From Leishmania infantum JPCM5 (lineage: Eukaryota > Euglenozoa > Kinetoplastea > Trypanosomatida > Trypanosomatidae), in assembly GCF_000002875.2 (NCBI RefSeq), contig NC_009391.2, forward strand, positions 491,486 through 555,485: a stretch of DNA of 64,000 nt. The letters are read 5' to 3'. Under the pieces are notes generated by a model that ran no database searches, was not told the origin of the DNA, and was given only the letters and a program-made list of their open reading frames with translations. Shown here one piece after another: positions 11,101 to 20,663 of the stretch (the stretch's first letter is position 1; every line of letters begins with the position of its first letter). The translations under genes were made by a program, and so were the position numbers.

Positions 11101-14100
11101 TGCCGCAGCCGATGGTGTGCGCTGGCGGCGACAACGACGGGCAGCGTACTTGGCGGGACAAGCGACATGCGGAGGCCTGCTCCAACTCCTACCCGCAGGC
11201 CACCGCTAGACCTATCATCGACACCGCCGGGGGAAGGGGCGGCCATGGTGATGCGATGACCTCGCCCGAGGTCCACTCCCCCGAGGCTTCATCGCCACGA
11301 ATGCGAGTCTCCAAGGCACGCATGTCCACGGCTGCCGACTTCCCGTTGTTCATCTCGAAGCGAATGCAACCTGCGGGATGCCTCGACAACGACATTTCCC
11401 TCTTGCCGCATCATAGTCACGTCGTGCCGGGGCTGCCAGCTTCCTTGACCGAGGATTGGCTGCTGCCGCTGCGTCAAGTCCTTGTCGATCGCACGATCTT
11501 CCTCCTTGTCAAGCCGGACAGTGAAGAGGCGCCGGCGTCGAGCCTGCGTCGTGCGAACGCGAGGTGTAGCGCCGAGGACTCGGACGGCGCCATGAACGAA
11601 CGGGTAGTGCAGCGGTTTCTGTGGTTTGCGAAGACGCGCTATGGAGTCACGGTGCAGCCGTGGCGCGTCATCACCTTCAGCTACCGCGATGCGACGCGAG
11701 CTCGCAACGTGATGCTGGCTGTCTACGGGCAGCGACTCCGTAGGAAGCAGCAGCAACACGGGCAGAGCGCCAACTGGCGGCCGACTTCGGAGACGCTGTC
11801 ACAGGCGCATCCGACCAGTGGTGCCGGCGAGGACGATATGGGGGGCAACGCCACTCCAGCCGATGGCGCTGATGTGCGCGTTGCATCTACCGCATCGCCC
11901 GTCCCCCGCAGCGGCTGCTCCGTCTCCCCACTTGAGTCTTCGTGCGTGACAGCTGGCTTGCCTGCGATCCCCACCCCTGGCGGGGCGCAGACGCCGCCCG
12001 GTGCATCCCTCATGTCAACCTCGCGGCTCACACTAACGTCTTTGGTTGGCGGAAGCGAGTGGCGTCGTGGTCGCAATGACGGTGCGAGTCGGCCGCACGA
12101 CGACGAGGGTGGTCAGCAGGAGTTTTCAGACGCCTTCTACACGTTGTTGACACAGGATTTGAGCGTTCAGCCGCTGTCGACGGCGCTGGAGGAGTACAGA
12201 CCGTTGCTGGAGTGCCACGCTGCGACGCCGATGTCTGCGCAGTACGGTGCGAGTGCGGGGGCGGCCTTGACATCACCAGCCGCTGGCATCTGCTCTCAGG
12301 CAAGCTGCGCAGGCGGGATGGGTCCCGCCACAAGTGCGATTGACGAGGGTGAGCAAGCCCGTGTTGACGCCACCCGCCGGCTCTCAGGTGCGGCGGGCTC
12401 CGTCCCCGCCATCGAGGGCCCCGCCACGGGGGACGTGAGTGACGAAGGCGTGGACGCTGCAGCGGCGGCGGCGTGCAAGCACGCGCAGGAGGTGGTGTGG
12501 CGCGCCAGCGGTGCCGCGGGCGTGAGCAGTGCTCTTCGGTACTTCCAGCACGCTGCGGTCGCGCATCGCGTGGGGCGGGCGGCGCTTCCGGTGATGATGT
12601 GGTCGTGGCAGCTATACTCGCTGCTGCCGGTCGTTATTAAAGACGCGCAGTCGCGCCGCAATCGACTGCGGCACAACAGTCGTCACTGCCAGCACAAACT
12701 GCAGGGGGTGCAGCGAAGCATCACGTTACACTTGGATGCCAGCCCGGCCAAGAACGTGGCGGCGCTGGAGGTGCGACTGCAGGCGGGGTTCAAAGAAATG
12801 GCGCAGCGGTTTTTGCGAGACCTCCGTCGACTGTTCATCTCGACAGCCTCGGCAGCGACGACTGCTGCATTCTCGCCCGTCTCAAAGGTTTCGGCGCCGT
12901 CGTGGTCAGCGACAGGCGCACCAGGGCACGGGCAGCGACAGCAGCAGACGCTGCCCTTCGCACCACTGGATGCACTGCTGGTGTACGACTCACCGGGCCT
13001 GCGAGAGGCGTACCAGCGCCTCGCTCGGGCGGCGCTTCGATTCCACGCCTTCTACCTCGCAGGGTACTTCGCCTTCGATGTACGAATGCCAAGTCAGCCC
13101 TCGCGCACGGGCTACGATGCAGCCCTCGAGAGAAAGCTCTCGCAGTCGCCACGGCCCATATCCGTGTACGAGCAGCGCTACGCCGCTCTCCGGGAGGCTG
13201 TGTGTCTCTCGCAGCTGCAGCTGAGGACGCCGCTGCGGATGCTCAACGACCTCAACGTCGCCCCACCCGACGAGTCGTGCACCCGACCTGGCACTTCCTC
13301 CCCAGCGGTGCTGCTGCCGCCGCCACCGCCCACGCGAGCGGTCAACCCTGCCACCAAAACGCCGACAACTTCTGCTGTTCGACTGACCCCGTCAGGCAGT
13401 GCGGCACGAACGCCGACAACTACAAAGAGCGAGGCCGAAGAGACGCCGATGCCGAAGGTGGAACTGCGGCCCAACTCCCGCCGCCGCTGCAGCTCCCGCA
13501 TCACGAGCGCGGCAGGCTCAGCAGCCTCGCTGGTGGAGGAGTCCTCACCGCTGCGACCTGTAAGGCGGAGAGAGCCATCTGCCGCGCCTCACAGAGTGTC
13601 CGTCGAAGGCGGCAGCGATGAACGACTATCGCAGCGGTCGTTCTTGTCACCGTCGTTTCTCGCTTCCGCTGCACGGGAGGTCTTTGCTGCCGCGGCGTCT
13701 TCGAGTGTTGCGAGCACGGAGCTAACAGCTACGAAGAACGGCATGGACCCTGTAAGTGGCGTGCCTGGACAGGAGCGTGGGACACGGGGAATGTCTTCAG
13801 AGCCAGCGGCAGACGAGCGTGCAGACGGCGACGGCACTCCCCGACTCAGTCTCGAGGAACTGCAGCAGCGGCGCGTTGCCATGGAGCATCAGCTCATTGC
13901 GCATGTCTCGCAGATCAACACAGAGATCATCAACTTCCTGCTCGCCACTTGTGTGGCTGCCGTGCCGCAACTGCAGCGGGACTGTGTAGGTGCAGAGCTG
14001 GCGCGGGTGAAGGACGCGCAAGCGGAGATTGTGTCGAGCTTCACGACGGCGGTGCGCGGCCGCAAAGACGCCGCCATCGCGATGTCTCACCTCTACGCCC

Positions 14101-15575
14101 GGCTCGAGGAGTGGAGCGCAGAAATGTCACACCTCGTGTCGGTTGTGCGGTCGCGGCCATATCTCGAAAAGTTTATAACGCAGCTGCGCGCGGTTCTGTG
14201 CGAGGATCAGGTGCGCGCCCTCGCAGTCTTTCGCTGCGACAGCGGGGATGGGCAAGACTCTGGCGCCGCGGCGTGGCAGACGCCGCAGGTAGATGACACT
14301 TCGCCGTCGCCATCCAGTGCAGCAACGAAGGCGCATCGCGGGATCTATGCGACTGCGGTACGTCTACCTCTGACAAGTGCTAGAGCAAGCGCCAGTGCTA
14401 GCGGTGGCTTGCGGGACAGCACGCTGAAAGGGTCGGCAGAGCAGCACGCCGCCGCACCTAGTCCGAGCGGCACCCCTTGCGCCTGCGCCTCGAAGTCCTT
14501 GGCAGCGGAGGTGGGCTACCGGTCTGCCAGGATGCTGCGCTACTACACTCGCCTCGCCTGCAAGCGGCGTGGCTCCAGCGGCAGCGACAAACTCTCCGAC
14601 ACCAGCATGGCTGCCAACGCCCAGCGCAGCGGTGTGTTCGGCGAAATGCTAGCATCCCCGTCGCCTTCCCGGTCGCTGCGCTCCATCCAGGGCGTCAACT
14701 CAACGTTGACGTCGCCACACTGCAGTTCACGCATGAAAGGCGGTGGCGGCGGTGGGCATGGAGCATTGGGCTTGAGCGTTTCGCTGTCCAGCATGTCGGC
14801 CGCGTGGAGTCGGGAGGAGGCGTGCTTGCGTGTCGAGGGCGGTGCCCGAACGCTGCGCGTTTATGACGCCGATGACGCGAAGGCCGCGGCGTTCGCCTTT
14901 TTTGCCTCCCCGACGCAGCCGGTCATATCGGCTGTGGCCGCAGAGGTGCTCGCGATGCTGGAGGTGATGAGGCGGGAGCCCCTTCGCTCCCCATTGTCCC
15001 CCTCGGCGCCACAAGCTGTGGTCGGTGCCGAATCAAGGGGTGCTGCGCGAGACGGAGCCGTATCGCTGGCCACGCCGGCAGCAGCACCGGCGCACCGCTC
15101 CGTCGATGCAGATGGCAGCGCGTGGCAGAAGCGGCTGACGCAGTGGCGCTCCGCCATGGCGGACGCGGAGAGGCCGGCCGATGATGCCTCTGCGGCGCCA
15201 CTGTTGTGGATTGTTCTGGACACGTGGGATGAGACGCTGCTCCGCATGCCCTATGGACTGCTGCTGCAGCTGGACACACCCAGCTACGCCGAGTCTCTCA
15301 ACCGCATGAGCGATGAGCTCTTGAACACGCAGGAGAGCTGGAAGAGTAACTGCGAAGACGTGCTGGCGAGGATCCAGCGGCAGCTACATGCACTGGAGGT
15401 GGATCTCAACAAGATCTGTGATGACCGTGGTGAGGCGCGCGCCGAGTACGTGCAGGAGTTGCGGGCGGTGTTTGATGCAGCTTCCGTCCTCATCGCTTCC
15501 CGCGATGACCCTGCCATGAGCGCATGTCCGTTTTGTGAGTTGCCAGGCAGCACTAGAGCAGGTCTTCGGGCGTGA
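8193..15575 (+). CDS. Very large low-complexity hypothetical protein (2,460 aa)
   Basis: I do not recognise a family. ATGs occur at 8193 and 8208; the second (MSSSAS) is an equally good start. Most of the first 800 residues are Ser/Pro/Thr/Ala-rich, with proline runs and many SP/TP pairs, so they are probably disordered and phosphorylated. Better-ordered islands follow. Residues about 810-870 contain GPHWLLSVSEDGFLRYEPL, which could be a PH-like strand pattern. Residues about 1090-1180 contain FAKTRYGVTVQPWRVITF. Residues about 1450-1680 form a helical block rich in Arg, Leu and aromatics. Residues about 1880-1990 are helical and may form a coiled coil. A final helical segment precedes CPFCELPGS, a CxxC pair near the C-terminus that lacks the second half of a zinc site. 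A cytoskeletal or scaffold role is a guess only. Confidence 0.8.
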   Translation: MTYVIMSSSASPLASSALAVGRSSPNDRPLLPSPSTAGASAEYAGALARAAAPCNSLSLKSSSQLIITQQPERPLRARPPTPPSVVQDPRAGGTAVADEQTQRTELLALIARLSRSLMPATERLIRLRSALRALQEQLVVTIPPAAVVTATGGASAGASISSVSMSDTSVSPRLCVAGTSYPDMEAVLYFLAHRDPPLQRCGTCSGAVGGASGGRPPTPCTGMLVSPHASPSSSVPRRWSRLECGAGGAGTNAMASSTATGVSASGLWQTSAIGFGDASCPSSPSAPSFRFPSTPPLAPTLMPVTHATVHDSASLSGASNRHSPVMTDSPSLDQLTLPTMHARVACGVHHGSMQVSRDNATIPPHLLQTTPPLPLPATVPATGTTTTMSAASTGAAAVCADGGSVAGRLLAAPTAHNLHPHRTLSPYPPPSSVASGSPQVATPPPPLPAAPANHHVRRVRSTTSLELHTSGGSPSGAVTKDAEAPSYESRTQPPSQMVPRDATSPVEVASEGGDGSMSAGSMSLSSTMPDLPATPPPPLPGFTTLEVSGASWRTSSPQPATSTVVSLPSPTLQGIVLPGADNYAAGAPNGALVASFRSRTGSRHACAGAFPSPAGESPAPPTPIMINSLPRTSSQSTEVSEQLHRYRQSLLGSSLPPGTARFTTLPTPFMSRVGAGMQSSGARSLREDSAVLSRASSFTPPAMRFVQRVRRRMLTLSQMQLQLSAWDLFHTDHIGGRSQAALQVTAAASVVTSPAVSLTSAAQGGWRAKNEPESRGSSSESKSSNSRYQEYSQHSCGVHAMSEMPQQVLLGPHWLLSVSEDGFLRYEPLPSAAQPPPYMQSPPVATTADFAFLCVPYEALARVIGAEVGHHSHISTSGPFGVSAGGVGVTVSGDGALEEVAAVLDVLFGLFSGSRQQHSPAHQQRRPPHRGATGAKPSLLTVNNGGGGATISTAHIHSSSPPVQEGEEPLPQPMVCAGGDNDGQRTWRDKRHAEACSNSYPQATARPIIDTAGGRGGHGDAMTSPEVHSPEASSPRMRVSKARMSTAADFPLFISKRMQPAGCLDNDISLLPHHSHVVPGLPASLTEDWLLPLRQVLVDRTIFLLVKPDSEEAPASSLRRANARCSAEDSDGAMNERVVQRFLWFAKTRYGVTVQPWRVITFSYRDATRARNVMLAVYGQRLRRKQQQHGQSANWRPTSETLSQAHPTSGAGEDDMGGNATPADGADVRVASTASPVPRSGCSVSPLESSCVTAGLPAIPTPGGAQTPPGASLMSTSRLTLTSLVGGSEWRRGRNDGASRPHDDEGGQQEFSDAFYTLLTQDLSVQPLSTALEEYRPLLECHAATPMSAQYGASAGAALTSPAAGICSQASCAGGMGPATSAIDEGEQARVDATRRLSGAAGSVPAIEGPATGDVSDEGVDAAAAAACKHAQEVVWRASGAAGVSSALRYFQHAAVAHRVGRAALPVMMWSWQLYSLLPVVIKDAQSRRNRLRHNSRHCQHKLQGVQRSITLHLDASPAKNVAALEVRLQAGFKEMAQRFLRDLRRLFISTASAATTAAFSPVSKVSAPSWSATGAPGHGQRQQQTLPFAPLDALLVYDSPGLREAYQRLARAALRFHAFYLAGYFAFDVRMPSQPSRTGYDAALERKLSQSPRPISVYEQRYAALREAVCLSQLQLRTPLRMLNDLNVAPPDESCTRPGTSSPAVLLPPPPPTRAVNPATKTPTTSAVRLTPSGSAARTPTTTKSEAEETPMPKVELRPNSRRRCSSRITSAAGSAASLVEESSPLRPVRRREPSAAPHRVSVEGGSDERLSQRSFLSPSFLASAAREVFAAAASSSVASTELTATKNGMDPVSGVPGQERGTRGMSSEPAADERADGDGTPRLSLEELQQRRVAMEHQLIAHVSQINTEIINFLLATCVAAVPQLQRDCVGAELARVKDAQAEIVSSFTTAVRGRKDAAIAMSHLYARLEEWSAEMSHLVSVVRSRPYLEKFITQLRAVLCEDQVRALAVFRCDSGDGQDSGAAAWQTPQVDDTSPSPSSAATKAHRGIYATAVRLPLTSARASASASGGLRDSTLKGSAEQHAAAPSPSGTPCACASKSLAAEVGYRSARMLRYYTRLACKRRGSSGSDKLSDTSMAANAQRSGVFGEMLASPSPSRSLRSIQGVNSTLTSPHCSSRMKGGGGGGHGALGLSVSLSSMSAAWSREEACLRVEGGARTLRVYDADDAKAAAFAFFASPTQPVISAVAAEVLAMLEVMRREPLRSPLSPSAPQAVVGAESRGAARDGAVSLATPAAAPAHRSVDADGSAWQKRLTQWRSAMADAERPADDASAAPLLWIVLDTWDETLLRMPYGLLLQLDTPSYAESLNRMSDELLNTQESWKSNCEDVLARIQRQLHALEVDLNKICDDRGEARAEYVQELRAVFDAASVLIASRDDPAMSACPFCELPGSTRAGLRA

Positions 15576-17201
15576 ATGGGGCGACGGGCGGGTGGGACCA
15601 TGCGGAAAGAGGCGGACTGTACCACACAAGCTGTCTCCTTCACGCCCCTTTCTCGCTTGCACCTTTCGGGTACAGTGAACTTGTCTGGGTCTCTCTCTCG
15701 GTGGGCGTCTCTGTCGATGACACTGCTTCGCACGGTGCCGGCACCGGCTTTCTCCTTTACTGCTGCCTATGTCTCTTTCCTCCATCTGCTGAGGACGTTT
15801 TTCGGATGGGGTGCACACACACCCCTCTCCGCGCGTGGCACCGCAGGGCCCAGTGTGTCCACTCTCTGTCTGGGAGGAAGCCGAGCAGACCCCCTATTCC
15901 TGCCCATGCCGAGCCACCTGTGGGTGGTAGCAGGGCCAAGCACCGACGACGCCGGGGAGGCCAGGGCGATGCACCGCTACTTGTGCCCAGCGGTTAGACC
16001 CTGGACGGCGTGGCGTCGGAGCGACCTGCGACAGTGAACACGCCCGTGCCATCCATGCGATAGGCCGCGTGCCAGCGCGACTCGGACGCATGTCACCCTC
16101 GGCCTTCGCACCGCCTACTGGTGCGGGGAGAGCCCGCGTGTCACACCCCGAGGGGGTTGGGGGTGGGGAAGGCGCCAGGGGTGGCGACCCGCGAGGCGGG
16201 GGCTTGTGAGCAGGTAGCGTGTGAGGCCCAGGCCCTGCTCAGGTGACTGAGTCGGCGCGGTGCTGCAACTCGCGTGTGTGTGCGGCTGCTTCGCACGACG
16301 CGGATGGTTGGGTGGGGGGCCTGTGCTCGGTGAGTGTGTGTGTGTGGGGGGGGGAGGGTGGCGTTGAGTGGAGCTCGCGTTGCACGGCAGCGAAGTAGGC
16401 ACAAGGGGGAATGGCGGGGCTGGCATCTCCTCTTTTCCGTTTTCCGTTTGATGCACAGTGGGGTAAGGCGGCTCCACGATCTTGTGTGTGTGCGTGAGAA
16501 TGTGGAAGTGGCCCTCCCCTCAGCACGGCGTCTTCTTTTTTTTTTTCGCTCTCCTCGTTGCCGATGAGGGGTTTGCGCTGCGCCGAGACGAACTTCATGT
16601 GGAGGAATGCCAGAACAACGCCGAGAGCCGCACGAGCGGCCAACAAGAGGACTAAGACATGAAGGACAGTGGTGCGCCCGTCAAGAAGTCTGGAACGGCG
16701 AAAGAGGGTGAGGCGAGAGGAGGGGCAGGGCAGGTGCAATGACGAAACCGCACGTGCACGTGTGGTGACAGTCGCGGCGTACCGCGTGCTCAGTTCTGCA
16801 ACGGAGACACCCCCCTACCCTCTACGCTCGCTATTTCTGTCTTTCATCCCGCCTGCTTCTCGACGGCGGCAAAAGGAGCGAGGAACGAGACGCATGCGAC
16901 GCACGCGCGTGGGGGTGGGGCTGTGCGCGAGTGTGGGCACCTCCTTAAACAGCCCCCGCTCTCTTGCTCCTACCTACGCTGCCCCACGAGAGCGTGGCTG
17001 TGCCTCTTCTCCACAATGTTACGCTCTTCGCCTTCTTGTGCTCTCACCTTCACGCTTGGTGACGTCCAATACACCGGCACGTTCTCCTTTCGCAACGCGT
17101 CTCATCAGAGAACACCTTTCTCACTCCCCTTCCCTGAGTTTGGGCATCTGTGAAGCAGTACCAGCCGCGGAGTGTGTTGTCCACGGCGCGCGCCAGCACC
17201 A
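15576..17201 (+). other. Intergenic/UTR region containing a SIDER element
   Basis: This 1.6-kb spacer holds a 591-bp SIDER retroposon (15812-16402), a (GT)n/poly-G run inside it near 16331-16355 and a T-rich run near 16537-16547. Pyrimidine-rich stretches near 16800-16870 and 16960-17150 probably carry the acceptor for the coiled-coil gene. No credible gene is seen. Confidence 0.65.
15812..16402 (+). mobile_element. SIDER-type degenerate retroposon, copy 1
   Basis: This 591-bp element lies 236 bases after the stop at 15575, so probably in that gene's 3'UTR. It aligns without gaps to copy 2 at 41088-41678 with five mismatches counted by eye. It aligns to copy 3 at 63259 from its internal CCAGGGCGATGCACC onward. 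The first ~100 bases (GGGAGGAAGCCGAGCAG region) resemble the 5' signature of ingi/L1Tc-type retroposons as I remember it, which suggests + orientation. No coding capacity. SIDER2 elements in Leishmania 3'UTRs are known to affect mRNA stability; that role is inferred here. Confidence 0.8.
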
Positions 17202-20200
17202 ATGGCCTCGGACTTCACCGCGCTGCGCGCGAACTGCACCGCACTTTTTGATACAGCGATGCCGCCACTCCTGCGTGGCTCCGTCCCCCCCGCGCCCTCG
17301 GTCGGCGCCGTCTCTGCCCCTCGACACGACCTTTTTTCCGTCGTCTCAGGCCTTCGCGCTGAAGGTGCTAACGGCGGCGGCGCTGTGGGGCTGAGTGCTG
17401 CACCACTGACCACCATGCTGGCGAACCGCAGCGTGGAGGCGGCACTGCTGCGGCGGGAATGGGAGCTGCGCAGCGAGTACTACCGACTGTACGCCGAAGA
17501 CCAGTGGCACATACGCCAGCAGCGGGAGACGAAGCGCCGCCAGGACGATGAGGCGGAGCGGCAGCGCGTAATGGAGCTGTCTCGGATGATCGAAGAAGAA
17601 CGTGCGCGGCGTGTGGCGGAACAGCAGGAGCGCCTTCTCCAGAAGGAGCGAGAGCTCGAGGAGTGGAAGCTGGAGCGGCTGAAGGAGGCCGAGACAGCGC
17701 GTCGTCGGCAACAGAAGGAGGACGAGCGGCGCCGCGAGCTGCAGCACGAGCGCGAATTGGCCCGCATCAAGGAGGAAGCGGCCTCGCGCGCAGTCGCGGC
17801 GCAGAAGGCAGAGGAAGTGATGGCGGCGGTAGAGCAGTCGTTGCAGAAAATGCAGAGCACCATGCAAGAACAGCTGCGCGAGGAGGTGCGCGTGCTGGAG
17901 GCGGCGCACAGGTCTGAGCTCACACGTCGCGAGGAAGAGTGGGTGCATCGCGTGAATGCGATGGAGGTGAACCGAAGCACGGAGCTGGCCGAGCTGACAC
18001 ACCAGCTGAAGCTCGATCAGACGCGCGCCACCCGCAGCGAGGAGCAGCTGCGCGAAGCCCGGAACCAGCTTACGAAGCTCCTGCAAGAGGTCGATCAGCT
18101 GCGCCTGCAGCTTCAGTCAAGTGGCCCGCACTCCGAACGGGATCGTGAGGCGGCGCAGCAACTGGCGGCGACGCATCGCAGCGCCATAGAGCGTCTGCAG
18201 CAAATGTACGACGATGACAAGAGGGCACAGCAATACCGCTACGCCGAGGACCGCGACCGCGCCAAGTATGAGCAAGACCGCCGCCTTGAGGAGCTGAAGG
18301 ACGGCCACGCTGCGGCGATACGCTGCAAGGACAGCGAAATCGACCGCCTCATTTCCCGTGTTCGACAGCTAGAGTCCGAGTTGCATGATGAAAGCGTGAA
18401 GCTGGCGCTGCTGCGCACGAGCGGGGAGCAGGCGATCTCCACGGATATCGAGAACGCTCGCATGAAGGATGAGGTGCGACAGCTGCACACAGCCAAGGCG
18501 GAGCTGGAGGAGATCAAAAAACGGCTGGAGCGCAATCTGCGCGAGGCGGAAGCGCGGGTGGAAAGTCAGAGCAAGCAGCTGCGGGAGCTGCAGACTGACA
18601 CGGCGTCGGGCCAGCGGCAACTCATGGCAGAGCGGGAGGAGCTTCGGCGCGACAACACCGACCTCAAGAGCCAGCTCGCAATGGCCCGCAATGGTTACGA
18701 GGAGGAGGTGGAGCGCCTGCAGAAAAAACTGAGGAGCGCAGAGGAGGCGGCCGCGAAGCTTAACGTGCCGGATATGGAGCAGAACGCGTGCAACGCGGTG
18801 GAGAGGGCTGAGGAGGCTCGTCGCAGCGCCGAGAAAAACCTTGCCGAGGTGACGCGCAAGCTGAAGCTCGCCGAGGAGGAGGTGCAGTCGTCGAAGCGTA
18901 GTGCTGAGGCCGCGCAGCGTGATGTGGCCCAGGCACGGAACCGCATCCAAGAACTGCAGGCGAAGCTAGAGGAGCGCTCTGCGCAGGTGCGCACGCTGGA
19001 GACGGAGGTGCAGGGTAACGTCAGTTTGAGCTACGAGGCGCGGGAGGCCAAGGAGCGGGTGGAACGGCTGCAGGCCGAGTACGACGCGGAGCGCGAGTCG
19101 CGCCGTCGGCAGTACGAGGCCGCCTTGGAAGCGAAGGACCGAGAGGTGCAGCAGTGCCGCGCCGATCTGCTGGAGGTGAACAAGAAGTTGCACGCGCTGC
19201 GAGAGGAGAGCGCCAGCTCCAAATTTGACAAGGAGGACCACCAGCAAAGACTGACTCGCCAACTCAGGGAGAGGGAGGAGGAGGTGGCGCAGCTACGCCG
19301 GCAGCTCGAGGACAGCCGCCAGTCGCTTGAGCAGTGGAAGGCGACGTACGATGAGCTGCAGCAGCGCAGTTGCACCAGCACAGACAGTTACCAGAAGGCT
19401 GTTCGCGAGCGGGAAGAAGAGTTACAGGAGTGCCGTCGCCGACTGCGCCAGGTGCAAGAGGAGAAGGCAGAGCTGGAGCACCGTATGCGTGCCGAGGAAA
19501 CCGTACGAATCTCCGCCACTGCGCAGAGCAGCGACGCGCAACGAATAATGGGCGAGCGGGAGGAGCAGATTGAGCGGCTGGAGCGCGAGGTGCGGGATTC
19601 GCGGGCACAACCGGTGCCGCTGTCGGCCCCGGCCGTGCCTGTCGTGTCACCTCTTCCGCTCTCTGGGCCGCCTCCTCCGCCGCCGCCCTCTGCACCGAAA
19701 GTTCCTCCCCTGTCCCACGCGGCACTGATGGGGACGCCCTCGATCGCGGCCGGCACGACAGCGGCCTCGTGCGGAGCCGCACCGTCGGTGACGCCGTCCG
19801 CGAACGCGTCGAAAGCGCCTGGGGTGCCGGCTGTGCACGGTGCCGATGGTCGCCCAACTAGAGTCCCCCCGGAACTTGCCAGCACTTGGGACGGCTCTCA
19901 CCCGCCGCCGCCGCCGCCTCCATCGATTCCTGCTGCAGAGAAGCCACCGGCCGTGGCCTTGCAGCTGACGCACTCCCTCGACCACGGCACGACCATGGCC
20001 GATGGCACGACGGAGGGAACCCCGCTGAGCATCCCTGTGCCGGTCTCGCTGTCGCTGTCGTCTTTCCAAGTCGGCCGGCGGAGTGGCGAAGGCCCGTCGC
20101 TGACGGTCGCCGTGCCCACCCCTGCCGGCGCTCTTTCCCACACCACGTCACCGGCGCAGTATGCCATCTCGCCAACTCCGGTGACTGTGGCTCCGCGCAG

Positions 20201-20663
20201 CCCACATGGAGGATCTGCCGCATTGCAGGCGGCACACGCGCCGCCTGTCCCCATACCGCCGCCTCTCCTACCCGCGCCCGCGACCGCGACCACCAACGGT
20301 TCTACCGGCTCCTACTTGATCTCCTCCCCCGCGGTACCGCCGCCGCCACCTGTCCCGTCCGTGACCGAGGGCATCCACAGCGGCGGCGTTGGTGGCGCCC
20401 CACTGGTGCCAGTGCCGGCGATCTCTCCTTACGCCGCTGTACCGGTGCCTAAGGTCAGTGTCCCGAGTGTCGCGGTACCTGCCCCTTCCAGCAGCTCACC
20501 ATCCCCCTCAACTGGCGGGTACAGCGCGCCGCCGCCACCTCTGCCGATCCCGGTGCCGCTAACAGCGCCGTCCTCGACAAGCACGTCCCTCCCCGCGGCC
20601 TCGGGTAGCGTGGACATGGATGGCCGACACGGCCACCGTAGCCGTCGTCATCACCGCAGTTGA
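17202..20663 (+). CDS. Long coiled-coil protein with proline-rich C-terminal third (1,153 aa)
   Basis: No family is recognised. The chosen start is the ATG of MASDFTALR; the frame extends upstream only to a GTG at 17172. A short N-terminal region (1-70) is followed by about 730 residues of almost continuous Glu/Arg/Gln/Ala/Leu heptad sequence (roughly 75-805), a long parallel coiled coil of the kind found in cytoskeletal, basal-body or flagellum-attachment proteins. Residues about 810-1130 switch abruptly to Pro/Ala/Ser/Val with several runs of five or more prolines, resembling a formin FH1-like profilin- or SH3-binding tail. The C-terminus ends in a His/Arg cluster (HGHRSRRHHRS). No motor or FH2 domain is present, so it is neither a kinesin nor a formin. 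A cytoskeletal role is inferred only from architecture. Confidence 0.85.
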   Translation: MASDFTALRANCTALFDTAMPPLLRGSVPPAPSVGAVSAPRHDLFSVVSGLRAEGANGGGAVGLSAAPLTTMLANRSVEAALLRREWELRSEYYRLYAEDQWHIRQQRETKRRQDDEAERQRVMELSRMIEEERARRVAEQQERLLQKERELEEWKLERLKEAETARRRQQKEDERRRELQHERELARIKEEAASRAVAAQKAEEVMAAVEQSLQKMQSTMQEQLREEVRVLEAAHRSELTRREEEWVHRVNAMEVNRSTELAELTHQLKLDQTRATRSEEQLREARNQLTKLLQEVDQLRLQLQSSGPHSERDREAAQQLAATHRSAIERLQQMYDDDKRAQQYRYAEDRDRAKYEQDRRLEELKDGHAAAIRCKDSEIDRLISRVRQLESELHDESVKLALLRTSGEQAISTDIENARMKDEVRQLHTAKAELEEIKKRLERNLREAEARVESQSKQLRELQTDTASGQRQLMAEREELRRDNTDLKSQLAMARNGYEEEVERLQKKLRSAEEAAAKLNVPDMEQNACNAVERAEEARRSAEKNLAEVTRKLKLAEEEVQSSKRSAEAAQRDVAQARNRIQELQAKLEERSAQVRTLETEVQGNVSLSYEAREAKERVERLQAEYDAERESRRRQYEAALEAKDREVQQCRADLLEVNKKLHALREESASSKFDKEDHQQRLTRQLREREEEVAQLRRQLEDSRQSLEQWKATYDELQQRSCTSTDSYQKAVREREEELQECRRRLRQVQEEKAELEHRMRAEETVRISATAQSSDAQRIMGEREEQIERLEREVRDSRAQPVPLSAPAVPVVSPLPLSGPPPPPPPSAPKVPPLSHAALMGTPSIAAGTTAASCGAAPSVTPSANASKAPGVPAVHGADGRPTRVPPELASTWDGSHPPPPPPPSIPAAEKPPAVALQLTHSLDHGTTMADGTTEGTPLSIPVPVSLSLSSFQVGRRSGEGPSLTVAVPTPAGALSHTTSPAQYAISPTPVTVAPRSPHGGSAALQAAHAPPVPIPPPLLPAPATATTNGSTGSYLISSPAVPPPPPVPSVTEGIHSGGVGGAPLVPVPAISPYAAVPVPKVSVPSVAVPAPSSSSPSPSTGGYSAPPPPLPIPVPLTAPSSTSTSLPAASGSVDMDGRHGHRSRRHHRS

